From: Calditerrivibrio sp.
Lineage (GTDB): Bacteria; Chrysiogenota; Deferribacteres; Deferribacterales; Calditerrivibrionaceae
NCBI GenBank assembly: GCA_020217115.1
Contig: JAIWOA010000006.1
Location: forward strand, 1 to 10,000
Length of the DNA: 10,000 nt
Reading direction: 5' to 3'
Made by a program: the position numbers and the translations under genes. This document shows, in pieces, positions 1-7,949 of this stretch. Numbering within the stretch: position 1 is the stretch's first letter; the number at the start of each line of letters is the position of its first letter. The notes beneath the pieces were generated by a model, which saw only the letters and a program-made list of their open reading frames with translations, did no database searches and was not told the DNA's origin.

Positions 1-367
1 TTGTTGGAACATATAAATTCAGATAATCAACAACATCAGTTCCTTGATACACAATTATATCTATATATTCTTTATTGTTGGTAACTGATGCCAGTGTAAC
101 AACCAAATAATTAGTTGTTCCATTATAAGTTACATTGCCACTATTACATACTTGTGCACCAGGGGTAGAGCTACAGGCACTAACTGTAAATGTTGTGCCA
201 ACAGGAACAATATTAGGTAAAACAAATAATTCAACTTTATTGTTACCTGTATTTACTTCATTGATCAATACAAAATCTCTATAATTTGAACATGCAGAAT
301 ATGAATATGAATAAGAAAAAAGGTATACAAAAAAAATTGTTACAAAAACTTTTATAAACTCTTTCAT
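1..367 (-). CDS. Exported protein of unknown function, 3' end beyond the window
   Basis: An open frame of 122 codons starts at ATG 367-365 and has no stop before the left edge, so only the N-terminus is visible. An AGGAG ribosome binding site lies at 379-375, seven bases before the ATG. Residues 1-25 look like a signal peptide: MKEFIK, then a hydrophobic stretch rich in F, V, I and Y, then SYSYSA before Cys26. The residue at -3 is Tyr, so this is not a good lipobox and signal peptidase I cleavage is more likely. The exported part is rich in N, T, V and S and has Cys26, Cys65 and Cys74, which could form disulfides. The segment around 33-48 (VLINEVNTGNNKVELF) resembles the first strands of lamin-tail-like or MshQ/DUF6701-type beta domains, but this is weak resemblance only. 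It follows the pseudopilin and GspF genes on the same strand after a 69-base gap, so a surface or pilus-associated role is an inference. Confidence 0.75.
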   Translation of the reverse strand, partial: MKEFIKVFVTIFFVYLFSYSYSYSACSNYRDFVLINEVNTGNNKVELFVLPNIVPVGTTFTVSACSSTPGAQVCNSGNVTYNGTTNYLVVTLASVTNNKEYIDIIVYQGTDVVDYLNLYVPT

Positions 368-396
368 TTTACTACTCCTTTAAAGCTTATATAAAT

Positions 397-424
397 ATTA
401 TAACATAAAAATTTTAATTTACAA
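397..424 (-). promoter_or_regulatory. Candidate sigma70-type promoter of the exported-protein gene
   Basis: On the minus strand a perfect -10 box TATAAT lies at 402-397 with an extended -10 TG at 405-404. A weaker -35 box TTGTAA lies at 424-419, with a 16-base spacer. Transcription would start near 391, giving a leader of about 24 bases that contains the AGGAG site. The surrounding gap is nearly all A and T, so a chance match is possible. If real, the exported-protein gene has its own promoter in addition to any read-through from the pseudopilin gene. Confidence 0.45.
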
Positions 425-436
425 ACCTACAATATT

Positions 437-772
437 TCACCACACCCTTCCAGTAACATTATCGTAAGAATAGGGTTTTTCGAAGGGGTCGTAGAGTATA
501 TTACCTTTTAATCTCCTCTCATTATTTAATATCTGTATTGTTTCGTTGTCTATTATGTTAGAGTTTAATAATTCTGAAATGCTGTGCGGGTATCTGCCAT
601 TTTTTATTTTATAAATCTGTAGATTGTATTGCAAAATCTGAATTTCAGTATTTCTTACCCTAATCTTAGCCTCATCCTCAATCTTTTTATACCTGCTAAA
701 GATAACAGATATAAATACAGATATAACAATCACAACAATTGCAATTTCAAGTGTAGAATACCCTTTTTTCAT
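437..772 (-). CDS. GspG-like type II secretion / type IV pilus pseudopilin
   Basis: This 111-residue protein has a class III prepilin signal. A short basic leader MKKG is followed by the expected prepilin peptidase cut between Gly4 and Tyr5, Glu9 is at mature position +5, and a hydrophobic helix spans about 8-25. After cleavage and N-methylation the protein would assemble into a short inner-membrane-anchored fibre. The C-terminal part (NGRYPHSISEL, then DPFEKPYSYD near the end) follows the pattern of major pseudopilins of the GspG type, where a DPW-G-PY motif is common. It is shorter than typical GspG of about 140 residues. The start codon overlaps the stop of the upstream gspF homologue by one base (TAATG), implying translational coupling. 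An AAGG lies about ten bases upstream as a weak ribosome binding site. The gene could equally be a minor type IV pilin, because no other secretion genes are visible to decide. Confidence 0.85.
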   Translation of the reverse strand: MKKGYSTLEIAIVVIVISVFISVIFSRYKKIEDEAKIRVRNTEIQILQYNLQIYKIKNGRYPHSISELLNSNIIDNETIQILNNERRLKGNILYDPFEKPYSYDNVTGRVW

Positions 773-1992
773 TATTTAAAAGCCTTGATCATATCCCACA
801 TTGGCATAAATACACCAAGTGCAAGGATAATTACCATACCAGCAACCAGAACGAGCAAAATAGGTTCCAATGATTGTGAAAGAGTCTTAATGGAATAATC
901 AACTTCATTATCGTAATAATCGGCAACCTTAAAAAGCATTTCATCCAGCTGACCAGTTTCCTCACCAGCAGATATCATGTCGCTAACTACTGCTGGAAAA
1001 TGTGGAGAAGCTTCAAAGGATGTATGAATTGTTCCCCCTCGTGAAACCTTTTCCTTAATTATCTGAAGCTCATCCTTCATAACATCGTTACCTGTAACTT
1101 CACTCACAATATCAAAGCTTGTTATAATAGAAATACCACTTTTATAAAGTAATCCCAATATTCTGCATATTCTTGAAAGATAAATTTTATGTACAAGGGT
1201 ACCTATTATCGGTATCTTTAAGGTATACAGATCTATCCTTTTTTTTCCAGTAGCAGTATTTTTATATTTTTTAAAAAGGATAGAACCTATAATAGAAATT
1301 AAAAGTATCGCCCACCAGAAATTTCTAAAAAAATCATTTATATATATTAATATTTTTGTGGGTAATGGCAGGTCAGTACCCATTTTTGCAAAAAGTCCAG
1401 TAAATTTCGGTACAACAAATGTCATCAGTATCACAAAGGCTATCACAATAGCTGAAATGACAAGTTTGGGATATCTTGTGGCATTTTTTATCTTATTCCT
1501 CGTATCCAGATCAGTTTCAAGTATCAGAGCTAACCTTTGTAAGACAACATCAAGAACCCCACCCTCCTCTCCAACATTGAGCATATTTATATAAAGATTT
1601 GAAAAAACATCTTTATGCTTTCTAAATGCTACACTTAAAGGTGTTCCAGCTTCAATATCTTTCACTATCAAAGATATGGTTTCCTTCATTTTTGGGGAAT
1701 AATTTTGAGTTTCCAACCTCTGCAATATCGTTAATACCGGTATACCTGCAGAGAATAGACTTGCAAATTGCCTTGTAAAAACAATCAATTCCTGAAGTTT
1801 TACTTTCTCATATTTTTTTAATTTATCATTGATAGATTTGGATAGTATATCTATATATGAAGATTTCCTTATATATTCTGGAGTAATTCCCTGAGAGTAA
1901 AGAATTATGGTAGCATCATCTATATTATCTGCTTCGACTATACCTTTTTTTATCTCCTTTTTTTTATTGCTACCTTTATAATTGTATTTCAT
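772..1992 (-). CDS. GspF/PilC-type inner-membrane assembly platform protein
   Basis: This 406-residue polytopic membrane protein of the T2SSF family has the family's usual length of about 400. It would organise the assembly ATPase and pseudopilins at the inner membrane. The N-terminus (YNYKGSN, then GITPEYI around 36-41) matches the start of GspF/PilC proteins. Two T2SSF repeats follow at about 67-190 and 270-390, each with a GE-x-G-x-LD signature (GEEGGVLD at 141-148, GEETGQLDEML at 343-353). Membrane segments are visible at about 176-196, 223-241 and 376-398. The last carries the characteristic SLEPILL and PMWDM motifs. The start is fixed by an in-frame TAA at 2001-1999 and by the conserved N-terminus, yet no Shine-Dalgarno sequence precedes it. 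It is coupled to the pseudopilin gene by a one-base overlap. Sequence alone cannot separate GspF from PilC, so no symbol is given. Confidence 0.93.
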   Translation of the reverse strand: MKYNYKGSNKKKEIKKGIVEADNIDDATIILYSQGITPEYIRKSSYIDILSKSINDKLKKYEKVKLQELIVFTRQFASLFSAGIPVLTILQRLETQNYSPKMKETISLIVKDIEAGTPLSVAFRKHKDVFSNLYINMLNVGEEGGVLDVVLQRLALILETDLDTRNKIKNATRYPKLVISAIVIAFVILMTFVVPKFTGLFAKMGTDLPLPTKILIYINDFFRNFWWAILLISIIGSILFKKYKNTATGKKRIDLYTLKIPIIGTLVHKIYLSRICRILGLLYKSGISIITSFDIVSEVTGNDVMKDELQIIKEKVSRGGTIHTSFEASPHFPAVVSDMISAGEETGQLDEMLFKVADYYDNEVDYSIKTLSQSLEPILLVLVAGMVIILALGVFMPMWDMIKAFK

Positions 1993-1997
1993 AATAA

Positions 1998-2026
1998 TTT
2001 ATAATCAAATAAAAAGAAAGTTTCAA
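1998..2026 (-). promoter_or_regulatory. Strong promoter candidate for the gspF-pseudopilin unit
   Basis: On the minus strand TTGAAA (2026-2021) and TATAAA (2003-1998) are separated by exactly 17 bases. Each box matches the sigma70 consensus at five of six positions. The expected transcription start, six to seven bases after the -10 box, falls at 1992-1991, which is the A or T of the gspF start codon. The mRNA would therefore have essentially no leader, in agreement with the absence of a ribosome binding site. The promoter lies just past the rpsU terminator. Confidence 0.6.
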
Positions 2027-2040
2027 TAAAAAAATTAATT

Positions 2041-2070
2041 AAAATAAAAAAGCCGCTCCTAAGAGCGGCT
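2041..2070 (-). terminator. Rho-independent terminator after rpsU
   Basis: A perfect inverted repeat of 8 bp (AGCCGCTC at 2051-2058 and GAGCGGCT at 2063-2070) with a 4-base loop is GC-rich in an AT-rich background. On the minus strand it is followed directly by a T-rich run at 2050-2041. It lies 14 bases past the rpsU stop codon and ends the tig-to-rpsU transcript. The opposite side of the hairpin lacks a T tract, so it works in one direction only. Confidence 0.93.
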
Positions 2071-2084
2071 CACCAAAATTTAGA

Positions 2085-2303
2085 TTAAAGATACTTATAC
2101 TTTTCTTGAAGCTTACGAACAAGCTTCTGCTGTTTTCTGCGTGCTTTTAAAACCTTTCTTCTTTTAATTTCTGTAGGTTTTTCATAATAAGCATGCTTTT
2201 TGATTTCCCTTACCAGCCCTTCCCTTTCAACTTTCTTTTTCAAAAGTTTCAAAGCCTGGTCAACATTTTCACCGTCAACTTTAACCACAGCATTAATAGC
2301 CAA
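2085..2303 (-). CDS. rpsU: 30S ribosomal protein bS21, TTG start
   Basis: This small basic protein of 72 residues is typical of bS21, which binds the 30S platform near the 3' end of 16S rRNA and helps initiation. The family core is plain: a beta-strand-like start (INAVVKVDGEN), the ALKLLKKKVEREG helix, and the conserved HAYYEKPTEIKRRK block at about 37-50, followed by a Lys/Arg-rich tail. The reading frame begins at TTG (2303-2301). The only in-frame ATG just upstream (2318-2316) is followed two codons later by TGA, so it cannot be the start. A strong ribosome binding site GGGGTGAT (2316-2309) sits five bases before the TTG, within the 18-base gap after lon. The gene is thus the last in the tig-clpP-clpX-lon transcript and is followed by a clear terminator. 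Confidence 0.95.
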   Translation of the reverse strand: MAINAVVKVDGENVDQALKLLKKKVEREGLVREIKKHAYYEKPTEIKRRKVLKARRKQQKLVRKLQEKYKYL

Positions 2304-2308
2304 TTTAA

Positions 2309-2316
2309 ATCACCCC
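2309..2316 (-). promoter_or_regulatory. rpsU ribosome binding site that supports a TTG start
   Basis: GGGGTGAT pairs with the UCACC end of 16S rRNA and lies five bases upstream of the TTG codon at 2303-2301. Together with the stop codon right behind the nearby ATG at 2318, it identifies TTG as the initiator. Confidence 0.7.
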
Positions 2317-2321
2317 ATTTT

Positions 2322-4622
2322 CTATAATTTATTCATAACAAGGTCTGCTATTTCATCAATTGATTCAACAAAGTAGACCCGAATTTTGCTTATAACCTCT
2401 TTAGGAATGTCTGTCAAGTCTTTTTTATTTTCCTTCGGTAATATAATATTTTTTATCCCTGATCTTGAAGCAGCAAGAACCTTTTCCTTTATACCACCTA
2501 CAGGTAATACATTCCCCCTTAAAATGATCTCCCCTGTCATTGCAAAAGAGTTGTCAACAGGTATCTCCGAAAATACTGACAGCAGGGCAATAGTAATAGT
2601 AACACCAGCTGAAGGGCCATCCTTTGGCACAGCTCCCTCTGGGACATGTATATGTATATCACAATCCTTGAATTTATAGGCAGGGATAGAAAATTTATCA
2701 GATTTATTCTTTACCACACTAAGTGCAATATCTATAGATTCCCTCATTACTCCACCAAGCTGCCCTGTGGTAATTAATTTACCACTACCGGGCAACAATG
2801 ATACCTCAATTTGAAGTATATCACCACCATAAGGTGTCCATGCAAGACCTGTAGCAACTCCAACTTCATGTTTTAGTTTTGCCCTATCAAATCTATACTT
2901 CTCTGGACCAAGAAACTGATGCACTATTTTATCACTAATTTCTATCTTATCCAATTTCTCCTTTATAATCATTTTTATCGATTTTCTAATGATAGAAGAT
3001 ATCTCCCTTTCAAGATTTCTTACACCTGCCTCTTTTGTGTAGCATCTTATAATTTTCAGTATAGATTTATCATCAAAAAATATCTTCCCCTCTATATTGT
3101 AGTTTTTCAATTGTTTTGGTATTATGAAATCTTTAGCTATATGAAGTTTTTCAATTTCTGTATACCCTGAGATTTTAATTATCTCCATCCTATCCCTCAG
3201 GGGATGAGGTATTGTATCTATACTATTTGCAGTAGTTATGAAAAATACTTTTGATAGATCCAGTTCCACTTCAAGATAATGGTCAACGAAGTTTATATTC
3301 TGCTCAGGATCTAATGCCTCAAGTAGGGCAGAGGCAGGATCACCTCTAAAATCTGAACTTAATTTGTCTATTTCATCAAGCAAAAAAACAGGATTCATGC
3401 TTCCAGCTTTTTTCATACCCTGAACAATTTTACCCGGCAAAGCACCTATATAAGTTCTTCTGTGACCTCTAATTTCTGCTTCATCCCTTAACCCACCAAG
3501 ACTAATTCTGACAAATTTTCTACCCAAAGATTCAGCAATCGATTTTGCAAGAGAAGTCTTTCCCACACCTGGAGGACCTACAAAACATATAATCGGTCCT
3601 TTAATCTCCTTTGAAATCTGCTTTACAGCCAGAAATTCTGTTATTCTATCCTTTACCTTTTCAAGACCATAATGATCCCTATTCAAAATATTTTCAGCCA
3701 TTTCAATGTCATTGTTATCTTCAGTATAAACTCCCCATGGAATTGAAATAAGCCAATCTATATAATTTCTTGAAACTGTACTTTCTGCACCCATAGGAGG
3801 CATTGATCTTAATTTTTTTACCTCTTTTAATACTTTTTCCTTTATTTCAGGGGGCATTAATGAACTATTTATCTTTGTTTCAAATTCATCGATATCTGCC
3901 TTTCCATCATCATCCCTTCCAAGCTCTTTATTAATAGCCTTAATCTGCTCATTGAGGTAATATTCCCTTTGATTTTTCATTATCTGGGATTTTACCCGAG
4001 ACTTTATCTTATCATCCAGCTTAAAAAGCTCTATCTCCATCTGAATTAATTCTATCAAATACTCTATCTTAGCATTAATAGGTTCAAGCTCAAGTATATT
4101 TTGAAGTTCTGATATCTTTGGAATTGTATGGGCAGCTATTGTATAGACAAGCTTGTAAGGATCGCTAAAGGCAGATATTGCATTAAAAAGCTCCTGAGGA
4201 ACCTTATTTGTAGTTTTTACATATTGGGTAAAATTTGTATGTAAACCCTCCAAAAGATATTCAGTTGTCTTATCGTTACCAGCACTTAATTCATCTATCA
4301 GTGATACTTCAACAAATGCTGCATCATCACCATTTACAATACCATGTATGACACCTTTTTGCAGCCCTTCCAGAAGTATCTTATATGATCCATCATGGAG
4401 TTTTAAAGATTGCAAAACTTTGGCAACCACACCTGTGCGGAAAACATCATCAAAATTTGGATTATCCACATTACTATCCCTTTGAAGGGAAACAAAAATT
4501 TTACCACCAGTCTCTTCAGCCAATTTCATGGCATTTATAGATTTACCTCTTCCAATAAAAATTGGACTTATTGTGTAGGGAAATATTACAAGATCTCTAA
4601 TAGGTATGAAAGGTAACTGCAT
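2322..4622 (-). CDS. lon: ATP-dependent protease Lon (LonA type)
   Basis: Lon is a cytoplasmic hexameric AAA+ serine protease that unfolds and degrades damaged and short-lived regulatory proteins. Numbered from the ATG at 4622 (766 residues, close to the usual 780-800), the LON substrate-binding domain spans about 3-195 (LPFIPIRDLVIFP at its start), followed by a helical linker. The AAA+ module has Walker A GPPGVGKTS at 349-357, Walker B VFLLDEID at 412-419, sensor-1 Asn466 and a GVRNLERE sensor-2 helix. The protease domain has the catalytic Ser671 in PKDGPSAG and Lys714 in GGIKEK, the Ser-Lys dyad of LonA. There is no transmembrane segment, which excludes LonB. A TTG one codon upstream (4625) is also open, but ATG 4622 is preferred because an AGGT ribosome binding site, overlapping the clpX stop codon, lies seven bases before it. 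The gap to clpX is eight bases. Confidence 0.98.
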   Translation of the reverse strand: MQLPFIPIRDLVIFPYTISPIFIGRGKSINAMKLAEETGGKIFVSLQRDSNVDNPNFDDVFRTGVVAKVLQSLKLHDGSYKILLEGLQKGVIHGIVNGDDAAFVEVSLIDELSAGNDKTTEYLLEGLHTNFTQYVKTTNKVPQELFNAISAFSDPYKLVYTIAAHTIPKISELQNILELEPINAKIEYLIELIQMEIELFKLDDKIKSRVKSQIMKNQREYYLNEQIKAINKELGRDDDGKADIDEFETKINSSLMPPEIKEKVLKEVKKLRSMPPMGAESTVSRNYIDWLISIPWGVYTEDNNDIEMAENILNRDHYGLEKVKDRITEFLAVKQISKEIKGPIICFVGPPGVGKTSLAKSIAESLGRKFVRISLGGLRDEAEIRGHRRTYIGALPGKIVQGMKKAGSMNPVFLLDEIDKLSSDFRGDPASALLEALDPEQNINFVDHYLEVELDLSKVFFITTANSIDTIPHPLRDRMEIIKISGYTEIEKLHIAKDFIIPKQLKNYNIEGKIFFDDKSILKIIRCYTKEAGVRNLEREISSIIRKSIKMIIKEKLDKIEISDKIVHQFLGPEKYRFDRAKLKHEVGVATGLAWTPYGGDILQIEVSLLPGSGKLITTGQLGGVMRESIDIALSVVKNKSDKFSIPAYKFKDCDIHIHVPEGAVPKDGPSAGVTITIALLSVFSEIPVDNSFAMTGEIILRGNVLPVGGIKEKVLAASRSGIKNIILPKENKKDLTDIPKEVISKIRVYFVESIDEIADLVMNKL

Positions 4623-4630
4623 CAAACTAC

Positions 4631-5890
4631 CTATGCTATAACCTTTTTTTGTTCATATATAAAAAGTGGTTCTACACCTTGAGTCACCGACTCCTCAGTG
4701 ATGACACATTCTACAACATTTTTCATTGAGGGCAACTTAAACATTATATCTGTCATAATAATTTCTATTATAGCTCTTAACCCCCTGGCACCAGTTTTTC
4801 TTTCTATAGCCTTTTTAACTATACTTCGCAAAGCTCCATCTGTAAATGTAAGCTCTACATTGTCCATTTTAAAAAGCTCTTTATACTGTTTTATTATGGA
4901 ATTCTTAGGTTCAACAAGTATCCTCACCAGAGCTTCCTCATCAAGATCATTTAATACTGCAACAACAGGTAATCTTCCTACCAATTCTGGTATTAAACCA
5001 TATTTTATTAAGTCATCAGGTTGAACATGTTTGTAAACATCAGACTTGCTCATATCACTTACAGACTTACCTGATAGTTCAGGAGACATTTTAAATCCTA
5101 CAGATTTTTTACCTATTCTCTGTTTTATTACATCGGATAAACCCTCAAAGGCACCACCACAAATAAAAAGTATGTTTGAAGTATCAACTTGAATAAATTC
5201 CTGATTTGGATGTTTTCTTCCACCCTGAGGTGGTACATTGGCAATAGTCCCTTCTACAATTTTAAGCAAAGCTTGCTGTACACCTTCTCCACTGACATCT
5301 CTTGTTATAGAAACATTCTCAGATTTCCTTGATATTTTATCTATTTCATCTAAAAAGACAATACCCCTCTGTGCTTTTTGTACATCAAAATCGGCAGCCT
5401 GGAGTAATCTGAGAATAATATGTTCCACATCTTCACCGACATAACCTGCTTCAGTAAGAGTTGTAGCATCGGATATAGCAAAGGGAACGTTTAAAATTTT
5501 AGCAAGGGTTCTTGCTAAAAGGGTTTTCCCTGTTCCAGTAGGCCCTATCAAAAGTATATTCGATTTTTCTATCTCTATATCACTTTTTGTCTTGTAAAAT
5601 ATTCTTTTGTAATGGTTGTATACAGCTACACTTAATGTTTTCTTTGCATCATCCTGACCAATAACATACTGATCCAGTATCTCTTTTATCTTTTCAGGAG
5701 TTTTTAAAGTAAGCTCATTTTCTTTGGATCCATCAGCATCTTTCTCTGCCTTTTCCTCTTTTAAAATATCATTGCATATTTCAATACATTCATCGCAAAT
5801 ATACACATCTACACCAGCAATAAGCTTATTTACTTCATCCTGATGCCTTCCACAAAAGGAACAAAACATTCCATCTTTTTTCTTCTTCAT
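4631..5890 (-). CDS. clpX: ClpX, ATPase and specificity subunit of the ClpXP protease
   Basis: This 419-residue AAA+ unfoldase recognises substrates and threads them into ClpP. The N-terminal zinc-binding domain has four cysteines in the order Cys10, Cys13, Cys32, Cys35. The ATPase shows Walker A GPTGTGKT at 116-123, the pore-1 loop GYVG at 149-152, Walker B IVFLDE at 177-182, the RKH pore-2 loop at 225-227, the arginine finger Arg306 in VGRLP, and sensor-2 Arg369 in GARGLR. The loop that docks into ClpP, IGF in most relatives, reads VGF at 264-266. An acidic, lysine-rich linker (about 44-60) joins the zinc domain to the ATPase. Translation starts at ATG 5890 with GAGGT a few bases upstream. 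It lies 36 bases after clpP and eight before lon, in the widespread clpP-clpX-lon order. Confidence 0.98.
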   Translation of the reverse strand: MKKKKDGMFCSFCGRHQDEVNKLIAGVDVYICDECIEICNDILKEEKAEKDADGSKENELTLKTPEKIKEILDQYVIGQDDAKKTLSVAVYNHYKRIFYKTKSDIEIEKSNILLIGPTGTGKTLLARTLAKILNVPFAISDATTLTEAGYVGEDVEHIILRLLQAADFDVQKAQRGIVFLDEIDKISRKSENVSITRDVSGEGVQQALLKIVEGTIANVPPQGGRKHPNQEFIQVDTSNILFICGGAFEGLSDVIKQRIGKKSVGFKMSPELSGKSVSDMSKSDVYKHVQPDDLIKYGLIPELVGRLPVVAVLNDLDEEALVRILVEPKNSIIKQYKELFKMDNVELTFTDGALRSIVKKAIERKTGARGLRAIIEIIMTDIMFKLPSMKNVVECVITEESVTQGVEPLFIYEQKKVIA

Positions 5891-5926
5891 CTACTACCTC
5901 TAAAAATAATTTAAAAATACAAAAAA

Positions 5927-6514
5927 TTAAGATTTCTTTATTATAACTTCGTCAATAATCCCATAATTGACTGCATCTTCAGCACCCATAAAAAAATCTC
6001 TATCACAGTCAGACTCTATCTGTTCGATCGGTTTTGAAGTTTTTTCAGATAGGATCTGATTTATTTTAGATTTAAGCTTTAATATCTCTTTAGTCTGTAT
6101 CTCTATATCTTTAGCCTGCCCCTGGAAACCACCCAAAGGCTGATGTATCATTATCCTTGCATTTGGTAAAGCAAACCTTTTCCCTTTTGCACCACAAGCA
6201 AGCAAAACTGCTCCCATACTTGCAGCTTGACCTATACATATAGTAGATACGTCAGGCTTTATATAGTTCATTGTATCATAAATGGCAAGACCACTTGTAA
6301 TGACACCACCTGGACTATTTATGTAAAGATATATATCTTTTTTTGGATCTTCTGCTTCTAAAAAAAGCATCTGTGCAACTATAACATTGGAAACAGCATC
6401 ATCTATAGCTGTACCAAGAAAAATGATTCTGTCCTTTAAAAGGCGAGAATATATATCATATACCCTTTCACCTCTACCTGTTTGTTCTACTACATAAGGA
6501 ACATAAAAACTCAT
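5927..6514 (-). CDS. clpP: ClpP, proteolytic subunit of the Clp protease
   Basis: This 195-residue serine peptidase has family-typical length. ClpP forms a double heptameric barrel that degrades proteins delivered by ClpX or other Clp ATPases. The catalytic triad is complete: Ser99 in GQAASMGA, His124 in MIHQPLGG and Asp173 in DRDFF. The oxyanion-hole segment SPGG is at 67-70, and the substrate-handle region [12 protein letters not shown] follows the His. The N-terminus [17 protein letters not shown] has the usual short propeptide-like start, and the axial-loop segment follows it. The start ATG at 6514 has an AAAGGGG ribosome binding site six bases away. The gene sits 23 bases after tig and 36 before clpX, consistent with one transcript and balanced synthesis of chaperone and protease. 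Confidence 0.98.
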   Translation of the reverse strand: MSFYVPYVVEQTGRGERVYDIYSRLLKDRIIFLGTAIDDAVSNVIVAQMLFLEAEDPKKDIYLYINSPGGVITSGLAIYDTMNYIKPDVSTICIGQAASMGAVLLACGAKGKRFALPNARIMIHQPLGGFQGQAKDIEIQTKEILKLKSKINQILSEKTSKPIEQIESDCDRDFFMGAEDAVNYGIIDEVIIKKS

Positions 6515-6537
6515 AAATTACCCCTTTTGTTATAAAA

Positions 6538-7881
6538 TTATGCCTGAGCTGAGTTTGCCAATTCCCTTTCTTTCAAATCCTTTAACGTAACAGTTTTATC
6601 TGTCACATTATTTACAGAACAAAGAAAATCATAAATTTTATCAACAAGTATATTATTTTTGATATTATTGATTGTTCCATTCTTCTTAACCATATCTTTA
6701 TACTCTTCAACAGGCATCTTCAATGTACTTGCGAAATCTGCTATTTTAGCATCAACATCTTCATCTGTAACAACTATATTTTCAAGTTCTGCAAGTGCAT
6801 TTAGAATAATTGCTCCTTTTGTTTGAGTAATAGCAGAATCTCTATACTGATCCTTAATCTTATCAGGATCTAAATTGATTTTTTTAGGATCGATACCATA
6901 GGATCTACAGTAATTCCTTATCGCTCTGTCTGCAAGATTTCTGCTTTGCTCCTCTATCATTGAGTCTGGAAGATCAAAAGGGTTTTCTTCGATCAATTTT
7001 GCCAATAACTTATCATAAAAAGCTTCTTTATTAAAAATTTCTGTATCGTTTATAAGATCGGTTTTAATAGATTCCCTTAACTTATCAAAGCTATCAACTT
7101 CAGGGTTTGCTGTAGTTGCAAACTCATCATTCAATTCTGGAAGCTTTTTGGACTTTATCTCCTTTACAGTTACAGTGAAGACTACATCCTGACCAGCAAG
7201 ATCAGCTGCATGGTAATTTTCCGGAAATTTTAGGTTAAGATCCCTTGTTTCCCCCTTTTTCATACCTATCAATCCATCCTCAAATCCAGCTATAAACTGA
7301 TTACTTCCTATATCAAGACTAAAATCCTTTGCAGTTCCACCTTCAAAGGGTATACCATCCTTTTTACCTTCAAAATCTATTATAACTCTATCACCATTTT
7401 TCACTTCAGCATCATCTGGAGCAACTTCAAAAAATGCATGTTGTTCCCTCATGTTTTCAATTACAGCATCTACATCCTCATCGCCAATAACCCTTACTTC
7501 CCTTTCAAAATCAAATCCTTTGTAATTTGTTATTTTTACTGCAGGGTAAACATCAACATACACATCAAATGTTATAGGTTTGTCTTCATCAAAAACAACA
7601 TCCTTTACAGCAGGAACATTTATCGGTATAATACCGGAATCCTTTATCACTCTGTCAATGCTACTGTTTATTAGTTCCTCAAGGGCCTGAACACTTATTT
7701 TATGTTTATATTCCTTTGCTACCTTCTCCTTAGGTACTTTACCAGGTCTAAAACCTGGCATTTTAACAGTTGGCAATATTTTATTTAACTGTTTTTCGAA
7801 GGCACTTAAATAGTCTTCATATGGAAGCTCAACTTTAATAATTTTTTGAGATTTTTCTGCGTCTGTTACATTAAATTTCAT
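6538..7881 (-). CDS. tig: Trigger factor, ribosome-bound chaperone and prolyl isomerase
   Basis: Trigger factor binds the ribosomal exit tunnel at uL23 and shields nascent chains. Counting from the ATG at 7881 (447 residues), the ribosome-binding N-domain spans about 1-115 and carries the signature GFRPGKVP at 43-50. A FKBP-type prolyl isomerase domain follows at about 152-245 (GDRVIIDFEGKKDG at its start, FIAGFEDGLIGMKKGE, then a VKEI strand). The C-terminal helical chaperone arms run from about 246 to the end (KLPELNDEFA, then long charged helices). Two ATGs are adjacent, at 7884 and 7881. The second is preferred because AAGGGG then has a six-base spacing, the same as for clpP, while the first would leave only three. 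It is the first protein gene of the unit, downstream of three tRNA genes, with its own likely promoter. Confidence 0.97.
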   Translation of the reverse strand: MKFNVTDAEKSQKIIKVELPYEDYLSAFEKQLNKILPTVKMPGFRPGKVPKEKVAKEYKHKISVQALEELINSSIDRVIKDSGIIPINVPAVKDVVFDEDKPITFDVYVDVYPAVKITNYKGFDFEREVRVIGDEDVDAVIENMREQHAFFEVAPDDAEVKNGDRVIIDFEGKKDGIPFEGGTAKDFSLDIGSNQFIAGFEDGLIGMKKGETRDLNLKFPENYHAADLAGQDVVFTVTVKEIKSKKLPELNDEFATTANPEVDSFDKLRESIKTDLINDTEIFNKEAFYDKLLAKLIEENPFDLPDSMIEEQSRNLADRAIRNYCRSYGIDPKKINLDPDKIKDQYRDSAITQTKGAIILNALAELENIVVTDEDVDAKIADFASTLKMPVEEYKDMVKKNGTINNIKNNILVDKIYDFLCSVNNVTDKTVTLKDLKERELANSAQA

Positions 7882-7915
7882 CATTTACCCCTTAATTTAT
7901 TTTTATAAATTATAC

Positions 7916-7925
7916 ACTTGCAAGT
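7916..7925. other. 10-bp palindrome in the tig leader
   Basis: ACTTGCAAGT is a perfect palindrome lying between the predicted transcription start and the tig ribosome binding site, directly beside the alternative TATAAT box. It could be an operator half-site pair. It has no loop, so it is not a likely RNA hairpin. Short palindromes also arise by chance. Confidence 0.3.
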
Positions 7926-7949
7926 AATTCCTTTTTGCTAAGAACGAAT

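Noticed and set aside
629..898. Plus-strand open frame across the pseudopilin and gspF junction
   Set aside because: It is antisense to two well-supported genes and shows no family features.
2051..2070. The rpsU hairpin as a bidirectional terminator
   Set aside because: The T run exists only on the minus-strand side; the plus-strand side continues with CACCAAAA, and no plus-strand gene ends there.
4623..4625. TTG as the lon start codon
   Set aside because: ATG is the very next codon and has the better spacing from the AGGT site, so TTG is unlikely to be used.
4698..5024. Plus-strand open frame of 108 codons inside clpX
   Set aside because: It is an antisense shadow of the conserved ClpX C-terminal domain, rich in Ser and Ile as expected for such shadows.
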